A stretch of DNA of 55,255 nucleotides from Cellulomonas rhizosphaerae (GTDB lineage: Bacteria > Actinomycetota > Actinomycetes > Actinomycetales > Cellulomonadaceae): positions 1-55,255 of the forward strand of contig NZ_QWKP01000211.1 of assembly GCF_003470205.1 (NCBI RefSeq), read 5' to 3'. The notes beneath the pieces are model-generated. The model was not told the DNA's origin, ran no database searches, and saw only the letters and a program-made list of their open reading frames with translations. Positions within the stretch are counted from its first letter, which is position 1. Every line of letters starts with the position of its first letter. Below are positions 1 through 8,680 of this stretch, piece after piece. The position numbers and the translations under genes were made by a program.

Positions 1-9
1 GCACGACAG

Positions 10-40
10 AGGCGCGGCACCCCGGCGGGGTGCCGCGCCT
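10..40 (-). terminator. Hairpin terminator after FKBP gene
   Basis: A 14-bp perfect inverted repeat (AGGCGCGGCACCCC and its complement) with a GGC loop lies 16 nt beyond the stop codon of the leftward FKBP gene. There is no T tract, as is common for actinobacterial terminators. Confidence 0.7.
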
Positions 41-56
41 CGCGCGTGTCAGGAGG

Positions 57-464
57 TCAGCGGCTGGTGCCGACGACGTCGACGACGAACACCAGGACGT
101 CGCCGCCCTTGATGCCGGCCTGCGGCACGCCGCGGTCGCCGTAGCCCAGGTGCGACGGGATCGACAGCAGCACGCGCGAGCCGACCTGCTGGCCGACGAG
201 GCCCTCGTCCCACCCGGCGATGACGGCGCCGACGCCGATCGGGAAGCTGATCGACTCGCCGCGGTCGTAGGAGTTGTCGAACACCCCGCCGTTCCAGGAC
301 TGGCCGAGGTAGTGCACCTCGATGTTGTCGCCGGCCTCGACGAGCTCGCCGTCGCCGCGGGACAGGACCAGGACCTCGAGCTCGCCGGACGCGGCGTCGG
401 CGGGGAACGCCAGCGTGGGCTTCTGGCCGTAGGAACCCGAGACCTCGGGCAGTGCAGCGGACAT
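57..464 (-). CDS. FKBP-type peptidyl-prolyl cis-trans isomerase
   Basis: 135-aa cytosolic protein (no signal peptide) consisting almost entirely of one FKBP domain. It shows the family landmarks VEAGDNIEVHYLG, VFDNSYDRGE, VIAGWDEGL and HLGYGDRG, ending in the hydrophobic strand VLVFVVDVV. The role is cis-trans isomerisation of X-Pro bonds during folding. Start: an upstream in-frame ATG exists at 494, but the ATG at 464 has GAGGAGA about 8 nt upstream and the family-typical short N terminus, so 464 is preferred. It is transcribed away from the hydrolase/TetR operon and followed by a strong hairpin. Confidence 0.93.
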   Translation of the reverse strand: MSAALPEVSGSYGQKPTLAFPADAASGELEVLVLSRGDGELVEAGDNIEVHYLGQSWNGGVFDNSYDRGESISFPIGVGAVIAGWDEGLVGQQVGSRVLLSIPSHLGYGDRGVPQAGIKGGDVLVFVVDVVGTSR

Positions 465-545
465 GCGGATGTCTCCTCGGTTCGACTCGTGCACCCGATG
501 CGGTGCGCACCCATCGTGCCCCAGGGGACGGACAATCGCGCACTC

Positions 546-574
546 TTGCCAACCGTGGCTAATGGCATTAGCTT
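546..574 (+). promoter_or_regulatory. Leaderless promoter overlapped by a TetR-type operator
   Basis: A -35 box TTGCCA (546-551), 17-bp spacer and -10 box TAGCTT (569-574) end 6 nt before the ATG at 581, so the transcript should begin at or very near the start codon; no SD is present. The palindrome GCTAATG-g-CATTAGC (558-572) covers the spacer and the -10 box and would block polymerase. The TetR gene of the same operon is the obvious candidate repressor (inference). Confidence 0.7.
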
Positions 575-580
575 TGTGTC

Positions 581-1444
581 ATGACCACCACGCAGCACCT
601 CCAGCGTCCCGAGGGGCGCATCGCCTTCACCGTCGGGGGGCCCGCCGATGCCCCCCTCGTCGTCCTCGTCCCGGGCATGGGCGACCTGCGCAGCACCTGG
701 CGCGAGCTCACCCCGGCCCTCGTCGACGCCGGCTACCGCGTCGCCGTCACCGACCTGCGGGGCCACGGCGACTCCGACACCACGTTCTCCACCCACGGCG
801 ACGTCGCGACCGCGTCCGACGTCGAGGCTCTGCTCGAGCAGCTCGGGGGTGCCGCGGTGCTCGTCGGGAACTCGATGGGCGCGGGCGCGGTCGCACTCGT
901 CGCGGCGGACCGCCCCGACCTGGTAGCAGGCCTCGTCCTGACGGGCCCTTTCCTGCGCGACCCCAAGCTCAGCCGCACGAGCCGCGCGATCATCCGCGGC
1001 TCCTACTCGGTGCTGTTCGCCCGCCTGTGGGGCGCCCGCGTCTGGGCGCGGTACTACCGCGGCACGCTCAACAAGGGCCGGACCGCGCCCTGGCTCGACG
1101 AGCACGTCGCGGACCTGCGCGCCGCGCTGTCCGACCCCGCGCACCTGCGCCAGTTCCGCACGCTGTGCCGCCAGCTCACCCATGCGCCGGTCGAGGCTCG
1201 CGTGGGCGACGTGCAGGCTCCCGCGCTCGCGTTCGTCGGCACGCTCGACCCCGACTTCACCGACCCGGCAGCCGAGGGCGCCTGGATCGGGACCGCGATC
1301 GGGGCGGACGTGGTGATGATCGACGGCGTGGCGCACTACCCGCAGCACCAGGCCCCCGAGGTCGTCGTGCCGCGCACGCTCGCGTTCCTCGCGGACCTGC
1401 CGCGGGCCGAGGCGGGCGCGTTCGCGGCCGGTCTGCGTGCCTAG
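581..1444 (+). CDS. Alpha/beta hydrolase
   Basis: 287-aa alpha/beta-hydrolase fold protein. Visible motifs: oxyanion-loop region VLVPGMGDLRSTW (about 28-40), TDLRGHGDSD (57-66), nucleophile elbow GNSMGAG with Ser98, and a C-terminal Asp (about 220, GTLDPDF) and His (about 252, GVAHYPQ) completing the triad. Substrate cannot be read from sequence; esterase, lipase and haloperoxidase-like enzymes share this layout. The start is the ATG six bases after the -10 box. The last 8 nt overlap the TetR start, so the two are translationally coupled. Confidence 0.88.
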   Translation: MTTTQHLQRPEGRIAFTVGGPADAPLVVLVPGMGDLRSTWRELTPALVDAGYRVAVTDLRGHGDSDTTFSTHGDVATASDVEALLEQLGGAAVLVGNSMGAGAVALVAADRPDLVAGLVLTGPFLRDPKLSRTSRAIIRGSYSVLFARLWGARVWARYYRGTLNKGRTAPWLDEHVADLRAALSDPAHLRQFRTLCRQLTHAPVEARVGDVQAPALAFVGTLDPDFTDPAAEGAWIGTAIGADVVMIDGVAHYPQHQAPEVVVPRTLAFLADLPRAEAGAFAAGLRA

Positions 1445-2027
1445 GGCGGGCCTCGACCGGGCGGTCGTCGTCGGCCTCGCGCTCGACGTCGTCGACGCCG
1501 ACGGCTGGCCCGGGCTCACGCTCGCGGCGGTCGCGGCACGGGCCGGCGTCGCTGTGCCGAGCCTCTACAAGCACGTCGCCGGACTGCCCGCGCTGCGGCT
1601 CGAGGTCGCGGCTGCCTGCATCGACGAGGTGACGGCCGCGCTGACGGGCGCCCGGGGAACGCGTACCGGGGCCGACGCGGTCCGCGCGATGGCCGGCGCC
1701 CTGCGCGCGTACGGGCGGGCGCACCCCGGTCGCTACCTCGCGACCCAGGGCGCATGGGCGGGCGTGGACGGGGCCGACGACGTCCGCCGGGCCGGTGCGG
1801 CCGCGGTCGGGCTGCTCGTGGACGCGGTCGCGCAGCTGGAGGTCCCCGAGGCGCACCGCATCGACGCCGTCCGGTCCGTGCGGGCCGCGGTGCACGGCTT
1901 CGTGCTGCTCGAGATGGACGGCGGGTTCGGCATGCCGGACGACGTGGACGCGAGCTTCGACTACCTCGTCGACCGGCTGGTGTCCGGGCTGGAGGACCCG
2001 AGCAGGTCCCGCAGCCAGCGCAGCTGA
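1437..2027 (+). CDS. TetR/AcrR family transcriptional regulator (WHG-type)
   Basis: 196-aa regulator. The N-terminal HTH is LTLAAVAARAGVAVPSLYKHV (about 27-47), the classical TetR recognition segment ending in Y-KHV; the C-terminal half, with HGFVLLEMDGGFG, resembles the WHG ligand-binding domain. It starts with GTG inside the end of the hydrolase gene (8-nt overlap). It is expected to repress its own operon through the palindrome at 558-572 and to be released by a hydrolase-related ligand (inference). Its 3' end overlaps the convergent esterase gene by 67 nt. Confidence 0.9.
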   Translation: MPRAGLDRAVVVGLALDVVDADGWPGLTLAAVAARAGVAVPSLYKHVAGLPALRLEVAAACIDEVTAALTGARGTRTGADAVRAMAGALRAYGRAHPGRYLATQGAWAGVDGADDVRRAGAAAVGLLVDAVAQLEVPEAHRIDAVRSVRAAVHGFVLLEMDGGFGMPDDVDASFDYLVDRLVSGLEDPSRSRSQRS

Positions 2028-2977
2028 CGGTCCAGCTGGTACCCCTGCCCGCCCTCGTGGCCGTTGTGCGCGTACACCTCGATCGCCGTCGCGGGCCGGT
2101 CGCCCAACGCTGCGTAGTGGTTGTAGGCGGCGTAGACCGTGGACGGCGGGCAGGTCTCGTCGCGCAGGGCGACCGAGAACAGCGCGGGCGCGCTCGCGCG
2201 GCGGGCGAAGTGCACGCCGTCGAGGTACGACATCGTGCGGAACACGACGTCCTCCTCGTCGCGGTGCACCGCGAGGTACTGCGTGAGCTCGTTGTGCGGC
2301 ATGCCGTCGCTGATCGCGACCGCGCGGCGGTAGTGGCACAGGAACGGCACGTCGGGCATGACGGCGACGAGGTCGTCGGCCAGGCCCGCGACCGCGAGCG
2401 CGAGGCCGCCGCCCTGGCTGATGCCCGCCACCGCGACGCGGGCGGGGTCGACGCCCGGCACCGCGCGCACGGCGTCGACCGCGCGGACCGCGTCGGTGAT
2501 GAGGCGCCGGTAGTAGTGCTCGCCCGGGTCGTGGATGCCGCGCGTCATGACGCCCGGCGCCGCGGGACCGCTCCCGGCGGGATCGGGTGTGTGGCCGCCG
2601 GTCCCCCACGTCGACCCCTGCCCGCGCGCGTCCATGAGCAGGTGGACGTAGCCGGCCGCTGCCCAGGCCAGGTGCTCGTGCGCGAACCCGCGCCCGCCGC
2701 CGTAGCCGACGTACTCGACGACGGCGGGCAGCGGCCCGTGGACACCCGCCGGGCGGGTCAGCCAGGCCTTGATGGGATGCCCCGCGAAGCCCGCGAACGT
2801 CACGTCGACGACGTCGACCACGCTCAGGCCCGCGTCGACCGGGGTGAGCGTCAGGCCGAGGTCGTGCGTGCGGGTCTCGCGCAGCGTGGCCGCCCAGAAC
2901 TCGTCGAAGTCCGCCGGCTCGTCGAGCTCGGGCAGGTAGCGCTCGAGCTCGGGCAGGGGCAGGTCGAACAGGGCCAT
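1961..2977 (-). CDS. Acetylxylan esterase (AXE1/CE7-like family)
   Basis: 338-aa cytosolic serine esterase of the AXE1 family (acetylxylan esterase / cephalosporin-C deacetylase), usual length about 320-340. It shows the family motif RGQG (118-121), the nucleophile elbow GISQGGG (Ser187) and C-terminal RDETCPPST plus AHNGHEGG for the Asp and His of the triad. It removes acetyl groups from xylo-oligosaccharides or related esters. The ATG at 2977 has AAGGAGA about 5 nt upstream. It lies 44 nt downstream of the cystathionine beta-synthase gene on the same strand. Confidence 0.92.
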   Translation of the reverse strand: MALFDLPLPELERYLPELDEPADFDEFWAATLRETRTHDLGLTLTPVDAGLSVVDVVDVTFAGFAGHPIKAWLTRPAGVHGPLPAVVEYVGYGGGRGFAHEHLAWAAAGYVHLLMDARGQGSTWGTGGHTPDPAGSGPAAPGVMTRGIHDPGEHYYRRLITDAVRAVDAVRAVPGVDPARVAVAGISQGGGLALAVAGLADDLVAVMPDVPFLCHYRRAVAISDGMPHNELTQYLAVHRDEEDVVFRTMSYLDGVHFARRASAPALFSVALRDETCPPSTVYAAYNHYAALGDRPATAIEVYAHNGHEGGQGYQLDRQLRWLRDLLGSSSPDTSRSTR

Positions 2978-2994
2978 CGTTCTCCTTCGGACGC

Positions 2995-3011
2995 ACGGTC
3001 GTGGCGACCGT
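2995..3011 (-). terminator. Short hairpin between cbs and esterase genes
   Basis: ACGGTCG-tgg-CGACCGT, a 7-bp stem with 3-nt loop, lies in the 44-nt gap between the two leftward genes. It may be a weak terminator or a processing point; function is uncertain. Confidence 0.35.
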
Positions 3012-3021
3012 ACCGGGCCGC

Positions 3022-4407
3022 TCAGCGCGCGAGGAAACCGAGCAGGTCGTGCCGCGTCACGACGCCGACGGGCTGCCCGTCGTCGACCACCATGAGCGCG
3101 TCGTCCTTCTCCAGCGCGAGGCGCGCGGAGGTCACGGACTCGCCGATGCCGATGAGCGGCAGCGGCGTGGACATGTGCCGGTCGACGCGGTCGGACAGCG
3201 CCGCCGCGCCCGAGAACACCGCGTCGAGCAGCGCGCGCTCGCTCACCGACCCGGCGACCTCGCCGATCTTCACCGGCGGCTCGGCGCCGACCACGGGCAT
3301 CTGCGAGACGCCGTACTCGTGCAGGATCCCGATCGCGTCGCGGACCGACTCGTTGGGGTGCGTGTGCACGAGCGCGGGCAGCACGCCGGTCTTGGTGCGC
3401 ACGATGTCGGCGACGGTCGCGCCCTCGTCGGCCGCGAGGAACCCGTAGGACCGCATCCAGGAGTCGTTGAAGATCTTGGACAGGTAGCCGCGCCCGCCGT
3501 CGGGCAGGATCACGACGATGACCGCCTGGGCGGCCGCCGCGGGGTCCGCGTCCTCGAGCTCGCGCGCGACGCGCAGCGCGGCCTCGACCGCCATGCCGCA
3601 CGAGCCGCCGACGAGCAGCGCCTCCTCGCGCGCGAGCCGCCGCGTCATCGCGAACGAGTCGGCGTCGGAGACCGCCACGATCCGGTCGGGGACGGCCGGG
3701 TCGTACGCGCTCGGCCAGAAGTCCTCGCCCACGCCCTCGACGAGGTAGGGCCGCCCGTCGCCGCCCGAGTAGACCGAGCCCAGCGGGTCGGCGCCCACGA
3801 CGACGACGCGGCCCTCGGAGACGTCGTGCAGGTCGCGGCCCGTGCCGGTGATGGTCCCGCCCGTGCCGACGCCCGCGACGAGGTGCGTGAGCCTGCCCTC
3901 GGTGTCGGCCCAGATCTCCGGGCCGGTGGAGGCGTAGTGCGACGCGGGCCCGTGCGCGTTGGCGTACTGGTTCGGCTTCCACGCGCCCTCGATCTCGCGC
4001 ACCAGCCGGTCCGAGACCGAGTAGTAGGAGTCCGGGTGGTCGGGCGGCACCGCGGTGGGCGTCACGACGACCTCCGCGCCGTACGCACGCAGCACGTCGC
4101 GCTTGTCCTGGCTCACCTTGTCCGGGCAGACGAACACGCAGCGGTAGCCCTTGCGCTGCGCGACGAGCGCGATGCCGACCCCGGTGTTGCCGCTCGTCGG
4201 CTCGACGATGGTGCCGCCGGGTCGCAGCTCGCCCGACTCCTCGGCGGCCTCGATCATCGCGAGCGCGATGCGGTCCTTCACCGAGCCGCCGGGGTTGAGG
4301 TACTCGACCTTCGCCAGGATCGTGGCGGACAGGCCTTGGGTGACGGACTGCAGGCGGACCAGCGGCGTGCCGCCCACCAGCTCGCTGACGTGCTCGGCGT
4401 ATCTCAC
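3022..4407 (-). CDS. cbs: Cystathionine beta-synthase
   Basis: 461 aa if it starts at the GTG at 4407, matching the actinobacterial CBS length of about 460. The PLP fold covers about 1-330, with NPGGSVKDRIAL (PLP Lys44) and PTSGNTGVGIA (phosphate/substrate loop), followed by two C-terminal CBS domains (about 335-395 and 405-460). It condenses serine with homocysteine to cystathionine in transsulfuration; O-acetylserine sulfhydrylase is the main alternative, but the paired CBS domains favour CBS. An in-frame ATG 60 nt upstream (4467) falls in a terminator hairpin, so it is disfavoured. Confidence 0.92.
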   Translation of the reverse strand: MRYAEHVSELVGGTPLVRLQSVTQGLSATILAKVEYLNPGGSVKDRIALAMIEAAEESGELRPGGTIVEPTSGNTGVGIALVAQRKGYRCVFVCPDKVSQDKRDVLRAYGAEVVVTPTAVPPDHPDSYYSVSDRLVREIEGAWKPNQYANAHGPASHYASTGPEIWADTEGRLTHLVAGVGTGGTITGTGRDLHDVSEGRVVVVGADPLGSVYSGGDGRPYLVEGVGEDFWPSAYDPAVPDRIVAVSDADSFAMTRRLAREEALLVGGSCGMAVEAALRVARELEDADPAAAAQAVIVVILPDGGRGYLSKIFNDSWMRSYGFLAADEGATVADIVRTKTGVLPALVHTHPNESVRDAIGILHEYGVSQMPVVGAEPPVKIGEVAGSVSERALLDAVFSGAAALSDRVDRHMSTPLPLIGIGESVTSARLALEKDDALMVVDDGQPVGVVTRHDLLGFLAR

Positions 4408-4466
4408 GCTGCCAGCCTCACCCGGATCGGCCCCCTGCGCCAAACCACGGGCCGGCGGACACGCCA

Positions 4467-4497
4467 AAGGCCCCCGGGACAGGTCACCGGGGGCCTT
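4467..4497 (-). terminator. Rho-independent-type hairpin after the Bax-inhibitor-1 gene
   Basis: AAGGCCCCCGG and CCGGGGGCCTT form a perfect 11-bp stem with a 9-nt loop, 13 nt beyond the stop of the leftward gene 4511-5350. Confidence 0.75.
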
Positions 4498-4510
4498 CGG
4501 GCGAGTGGCG

Positions 4511-5350
4511 TCAGTTGCGGTTGAGCATCGCGAACAGGCGCAGGAACTCGAGGTACAGCCAGACCAGCGTCACGATGAGGCCGAACGCCGCGGTCCAGGC
4601 GAACTTGGCCGGGACGCCGCCCTCGACGCCGCGCTTGATCGAGTCGAAGTCCATGATCAGGCACGCGGAGGCGAGGCCGACCGCGAACAGACCGGCCAGG
4701 ATGCCCCATCCGCCGTTGCGCAGCGGGCCGAACCCGTCGCTCGTCATGAAGAACGACAGGACCACGTTGACCAGCGAGAACACCAGGTAGCCGACCATCG
4801 AGATCAGCAGCCACTTGGTGAACTTGGGCGTGACGCGGACCTTGCCCGAGCGGAACAGGAACAGCGCGGCGGCGAACGTCGCCAACGTGGCGAGGACGGC
4901 CTGCAGCACGATCGGCTGTGCCGTGCCGTCGACCGTGCCGGGCACGGCCCAGTTCTGGAACAGGTAGCTGATGCCGCCGACGAACACGCCCTGCGCGAGC
5001 GTGTAGGCGATGATCAGCGGCGGGCTGGGCTCGCGGCGGAACGAGTTCACGAGGCCGAGGACGAGGCCGACGATCGCGCCGACGACGTACAGCCACGGGT
5101 AGTCGGGCGTGATGGCCCACGTGCCGGCCGCGACGACGACGAGGAGGGCGAGCAGCCCGCCCGTCTTCATGATGACGTCGTCGTACGTCAGGCGGCCCGT
5201 CTCGCGCGGGGTGGCACTCGGCGTGCCGTACATCTTCTCGAGCGTCACCGCGTCGATCGTCGACTCGGGCGCGGCCGTGCGGCCGTTGGTGCCCTTGCGG
5301 GCCTTGGGGTCCTGGAAGACAGGACTGCTGTTGAAGACGGGATTGGCCAC
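4511..5350 (-). CDS. Bax inhibitor-1/YccA family membrane protein
   Basis: 279-aa integral membrane protein. About 75 polar residues (ANPVFNSSPVF, then the Met-poor segment ending ETGRLTYDDVI) precede seven predicted transmembrane helices, for example GGLLALLVVVAAGTWAI, WLYVVGAIVGLVLGLV and FGLIVTLVWLYLEFLRL at the C terminus. Length and topology match the UPF0005/BI-1 family, whose bacterial members are proposed pH-sensitive Ca2+ leak proteins. Start: GTG at 5350 with AGGAG about 8 nt upstream; the ORF continues further upstream but without a ribosome site. Confidence 0.88.
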   Translation of the reverse strand: MANPVFNSSPVFQDPKARKGTNGRTAAPESTIDAVTLEKMYGTPSATPRETGRLTYDDVIMKTGGLLALLVVVAAGTWAITPDYPWLYVVGAIVGLVLGLVNSFRREPSPPLIIAYTLAQGVFVGGISYLFQNWAVPGTVDGTAQPIVLQAVLATLATFAAALFLFRSGKVRVTPKFTKWLLISMVGYLVFSLVNVVLSFFMTSDGFGPLRNGGWGILAGLFAVGLASACLIMDFDSIKRGVEGGVPAKFAWTAAFGLIVTLVWLYLEFLRLFAMLNRN

Positions 5351-5538
5351 GGGACGCTCCTGGGTGTCTCGGCCTGAAACTGTTCTCTCACCGTAGCGAA
5401 CGCCTGGGACACCCCCAAGGTTCCCTCGTCCTTTCGGTCGATCCCTGAGGCCAAGATCGGGGGAAAACCTGAGGGACAAGGGCCCTCGCGCGCCCGTAGG
5501 GTCTTTCCTGTGAAGCCACCGACGCAAGGAAGAACACC

Positions 5539-6495
5539 ATGATCGAGGCTCAGGGCCTGACCAAGCGATACGGCGCCAAGACCGCCGTCGACGGCATCTC
5601 GTTCACCGTCCAGCCGGGCAAGGTCACCGGCTTCCTCGGCCCGAACGGGGCCGGCAAGTCCACCACGATGCGCATGATCATGGGCCTCGACAAGCCCTCC
5701 GCCGGCAGCGTGACGGTGAACGGCGCGCCCTACGCGTCGTTCCGCTCGCCGCTGACCGAGGTCGGCGCGCTGCTCGAGGCGAAGGCGGTCCACACCGGCC
5801 GCAGCGCCCGCAACCACCTGCGCGCGCTCGCCGCGACGCACGCGATCTCGGACAAGCGCGTCGACGAGGTCATCGAGATGACCGGCCTGACCGCCGTGGC
5901 CAAGCGCCGCGTCGGGGGCTTCTCGCTCGGCATGGGTCAGCGCCTGGGCATCGCGTCCGCGCTGCTCGGCGACCCGCGCACGCTCATCCTCGACGAGCCC
6001 GTCAACGGCCTCGACCCCGAGGGCGTGCTCTGGGTGCGCAACCTGGTCAAGTACCTCGCGAGCGAGGGCCGCACGGTCTTCCTGTCCTCGCACCTCATGA
6101 CCGAGATGGCGCTCACCGCCGACCACCTCATCGTCATCGGCCGCGGCCACATCATCGCGGACGGCCCGGTCGACGAGATCATCGCGCGCGGCACCAAGTC
6201 GACGGTCCGGGTGCGCAGCCCACACGCCGACCAGCTGGCCGCGGCGCTCGTCAGGCCCGAGGTCACCGTGACCACCAAGGAGGCCGGCCTGCTCGAGGTG
6301 TTCGGCGCCACGGCCGAGCAGATCGGTGACGCGGCAGCCGCCGCCCGCCTCACGCTGCACGAGCTCACGCCGATCAGCGGGTCGCTCGAGGAGGCGTACA
6401 TGACGCTCACGGCCGACGAGGTGGAGTACCGCTCCGACTCGCCGATCCCGACGACCGAACCCGCCACCCTCACCAAGACGGAGGTCGCCCGATGA
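5539..6495 (+). CDS. ABC transporter ATP-binding protein (ABC-2 type)
   Basis: 318-aa ATPase subunit: Walker A GPNGAGKST (about 34-42), signature FSLGMGQR (about 128-135), Walker B LILDEPVNGLDPEG (about 150-163), and the H-loop SSHLM. The C-terminal 90 residues are the typical extension of drug/lantibiotic-type exporters. The signature has SLGMGQ rather than SGGQ, normal for this subgroup. The start ATG has AAGGA about 9 nt upstream; TAGGGT at 5497-5502 is a possible -10. It overlaps the permease gene by 4 nt (ATGA). Confidence 0.92.
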   Translation: MIEAQGLTKRYGAKTAVDGISFTVQPGKVTGFLGPNGAGKSTTMRMIMGLDKPSAGSVTVNGAPYASFRSPLTEVGALLEAKAVHTGRSARNHLRALAATHAISDKRVDEVIEMTGLTAVAKRRVGGFSLGMGQRLGIASALLGDPRTLILDEPVNGLDPEGVLWVRNLVKYLASEGRTVFLSSHLMTEMALTADHLIVIGRGHIIADGPVDEIIARGTKSTVRVRSPHADQLAAALVRPEVTVTTKEAGLLEVFGATAEQIGDAAAAARLTLHELTPISGSLEEAYMTLTADEVEYRSDSPIPTTEPATLTKTEVAR

Positions 6496-7337
6496 GCACG
6501 GTCACCGCTCCCGCGCCGGCCCGCCCGGCGACGAAGACGAGCCTCTCGTTCGCGCACCTGCTGCGCTCCGAGTGGATCAAGTTCTGGACCGTCCGCTCGG
6601 CCGCCTGGTCGCTGTCGATCTTCTTCGTGGTCACCGTGGCGCTCATCGCGCTCATGAGCCTCGCGGTCGTCAGCTCGGGCCCGAACGACGGCCCGCCCGG
6701 ACCCGACGACGTGCTCGCGCCCTACACGGTCGCGGCCCAGCTCGGCCAGGTCGCGCTCGTCGTCCTCGCCGCACTGGCGATCACCGGCGAGTACACGACC
6801 GGCATGATCCGCTCCAGCCTGACCGCGGCCCCGCGCCGCACCCCGGTCATCTGGGCCAAGTTCATCGTGCTCGCGGTCGTCTTCTTCGTCGTGGCCATCG
6901 TGGCGAACGCCCTGGGCGCGCTCCTGCAGCAGCTGTTCTTCAGCGACGACCTGCCGCTGGACCTGGGCGACCCGCAGATCCTGCGGGCGCTGTTCGGCAC
7001 CGCGCTCTACACGACGACGATCGCGCTGCTCTCGTTCGCGCTGGGCGCGCTCGTGCGCCACTCCGCGGCCGCCATCGCGACCGTGCTGGGTGCGCTGCTC
7101 GTCCTGCCGCTGCTCTTCCAGATCCCGTGGAAGCCGCTGCAGGAGATGCAGCCGTTCCTCCCCGGCATCGCCGGCAGCAACATCACGCAGACCGACGCAC
7201 AGGTGGAGGCCGGCTGGGAGACGTTCCCGCCCGGGGTCGCCCACCTGACCGCGTGGGAGGGCTACGCCGTCCTGGCCGCCTACCTCGTCGTGGTGCTCGT
7301 GGCGGCGCTCGTCCGCCTCAAGAAGTCCGACGCCTGA
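6492..7337 (+). CDS. ABC-2 family transporter permease
   Basis: 281-aa membrane protein with six hydrophobic segments: about 35-57, a cluster from about 77-95, 117-140, 170-190, 195-215 and the C-terminal AAYLVVVLVAALV. The ABC-2 hallmark EYTTGMIRSSLTAAPRR follows the second segment. It pairs with the upstream ATPase through a 4-nt overlap to form an exporter; the substrate is unknown. The gene ends at a strong bidirectional hairpin. Confidence 0.88.
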   Translation: MSTVTAPAPARPATKTSLSFAHLLRSEWIKFWTVRSAAWSLSIFFVVTVALIALMSLAVVSSGPNDGPPGPDDVLAPYTVAAQLGQVALVVLAALAITGEYTTGMIRSSLTAAPRRTPVIWAKFIVLAVVFFVVAIVANALGALLQQLFFSDDLPLDLGDPQILRALFGTALYTTTIALLSFALGALVRHSAAAIATVLGALLVLPLLFQIPWKPLQEMQPFLPGIAGSNITQTDAQVEAGWETFPPGVAHLTAWEGYAVLAAYLVVVLVAALVRLKKSDA

Positions 7338-7349
7338 CCTGAACGCCGC

Positions 7350-7384
7350 GAAGGCCCGCACCGTGTCCGTCGGTGCGGGCCTTC
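7350..7384. terminator. Bidirectional terminator between convergent genes
   Basis: GAAGGCCCGCACCG and CGGTGCGGGCCTTC form a perfect 14-bp stem with a 7-nt loop. It lies between the stop of the rightward permease and the stop of the leftward MFS gene and can serve both. Confidence 0.85.
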
Positions 7385-7397
7385 GTCGTGCCGGCGG

Positions 7398-8630
7398 TCA
7401 GACCAGCTCGAGCGCCTCCTCGGCGCTGCCCTCGGCGGCCGCGGCACCCTTGTTCCACCGCGACCACAGGACCTTCTCCCCCACGGTGCGCGCCAACATG
7501 TGGCCGAACGCGAGGAACGTCAGGACGCCCACGGCAAGCACGCCGATCGCGACCCAGAACGGCGACGCCAGGCTCACGTGCTCGGCGAGCAGGCCGGCGA
7601 CGACCGGCGCGGGCGCCGCGAAGCCCCAGCGGATGAGGTTGAACGCGCCCGTGGTGACGCGGCGGTCCGGCGAGCCGGTAGCCAGAGCCAGGTCGGTGAG
7701 GTTCGCGTTGGCGATACCCATGCAGACACCCGAGATGACCAGGAAGACGATGGTCTGCACGGTGCTGTGCGACGTCGCAATGCCGAAGAGCGCGCCGAAC
7801 AGCACGACGATCGCGAACCCGACGGTCTGCACCGCGCCGAACCGGTGCGCCAGGCGGTGGCCGACGACGAGGATGCCGAACGCGAGCCCGACGCCCCAGC
7901 CGGTGAACACCAGCCCGAGCTGCACGACGCCCAGGCCCAGGAACACCGGCGTGTAGCCGAGCACGATGAAGAACACGAAGTTGTAGGTGCCCGTGATGAC
8001 GCACAGGGCGACGAACGCAGGCTTCTTGAACGTCGCGAAGATGTTCCCGATGCGCAGCGGCGCGGGCATGACCTCGGGGTCCTTGAGCCGCGTCACGGAC
8101 AGGGCCAGCGCGACGATCATGAACAGGCCGCACAGCAGGAACGGCACGCGCCAGCTGATCTTGCCGAGCAGGCCGCCGATCAGCGGGCCGATCGCGAAGC
8201 CGAGGCCCACGCAGGTCTCGAACAGCTCGACGGCCCAGGCCCGGTCGTTGGCGAGCGAGACGAGCAGCACCATCGCGGTCGCGAAGAACATCGCGTTGCC
8301 GAGGCCCCACAGGCCGCGCAGCGCGGCGAGGCTGCCGATGCTCGTCGTGAACGACGCGGCGATCGCGGCGACCGCGACCACGCTGACGCCCGCGGCGAGG
8401 ATCTTCTTGTAGCCGAACTTCCCCGTGAGCATGACGGCCGGGATCATCCCGAGCGCCATCACGGCGATGTAGGCGGTGAACAGCAGCTCGATCTGCCAGG
8501 TGGTCGCGCCGAGGTCGGCGCCGATGGCGGGCAAGATCGGGTCGACGATCGCGATGCCCGCGATGGCGAAGAAGGCGGTGACCGTCGTCGCGTAGATCGC
8601 GGTCTTGTGGGGTTCGTTCCGGGCTGCCAC
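7398..8630 (-). CDS. MFS transporter (DHA1-like drug exporter)
   Basis: 410-aa, 12-TM major facilitator protein. After TM2 comes GKFGYKKI, the loop 2-3 motif-A position; LRGLWGLGNAMFFATAM in TM4 and GFAIGPLIGGLLG in TM5 fit the antiporter motif-C pattern of DHA1 exporters. The GTG start at 8630 has AAGGAT about 6 nt upstream. It is divergent from a MarR regulator, with two repeated sites in the 50-bp intergenic region. Drug or metabolite export under MarR control is the natural reading; the substrate is unknown. Confidence 0.9.
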   Translation of the reverse strand: MAARNEPHKTAIYATTVTAFFAIAGIAIVDPILPAIGADLGATTWQIELLFTAYIAVMALGMIPAVMLTGKFGYKKILAAGVSVVAVAAIAASFTTSIGSLAALRGLWGLGNAMFFATAMVLLVSLANDRAWAVELFETCVGLGFAIGPLIGGLLGKISWRVPFLLCGLFMIVALALSVTRLKDPEVMPAPLRIGNIFATFKKPAFVALCVITGTYNFVFFIVLGYTPVFLGLGVVQLGLVFTGWGVGLAFGILVVGHRLAHRFGAVQTVGFAIVVLFGALFGIATSHSTVQTIVFLVISGVCMGIANANLTDLALATGSPDRRVTTGAFNLIRWGFAAPAPVVAGLLAEHVSLASPFWVAIGVLAVGVLTFLAFGHMLARTVGEKVLWSRWNKGAAAAEGSAEEALELV

Positions 8631-8640
8631 GGGGATCCTT

Positions 8641-8674
8641 TATCTGTATGGGGCAGGTATTATCTCTGTATGCT
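8641..8674. promoter_or_regulatory. MFS-marR divergent control region with two repeated sites
   Basis: TATCTGTATG (8641-8650) and TATCTCTGTATG (8661-8672) are near-identical direct repeats spaced about 20 bp, two helical turns. TATGCT (8669-8674) is a -10 box 6 nt before the marR ATG at 8681, so the marR message is predicted leaderless. A MarR dimer at these sites would cover both promoters. Confidence 0.6.
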
Positions 8675-8680
8675 ACACCC

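Noticed and set aside
1257-2996. 579-aa leftward open frame across the TetR and esterase genes
   Set aside because: Arg/Pro/Gly-rich composition without domains; it is the out-of-frame shadow of high-GC genes, and the real genes have SD sites and full motifs.
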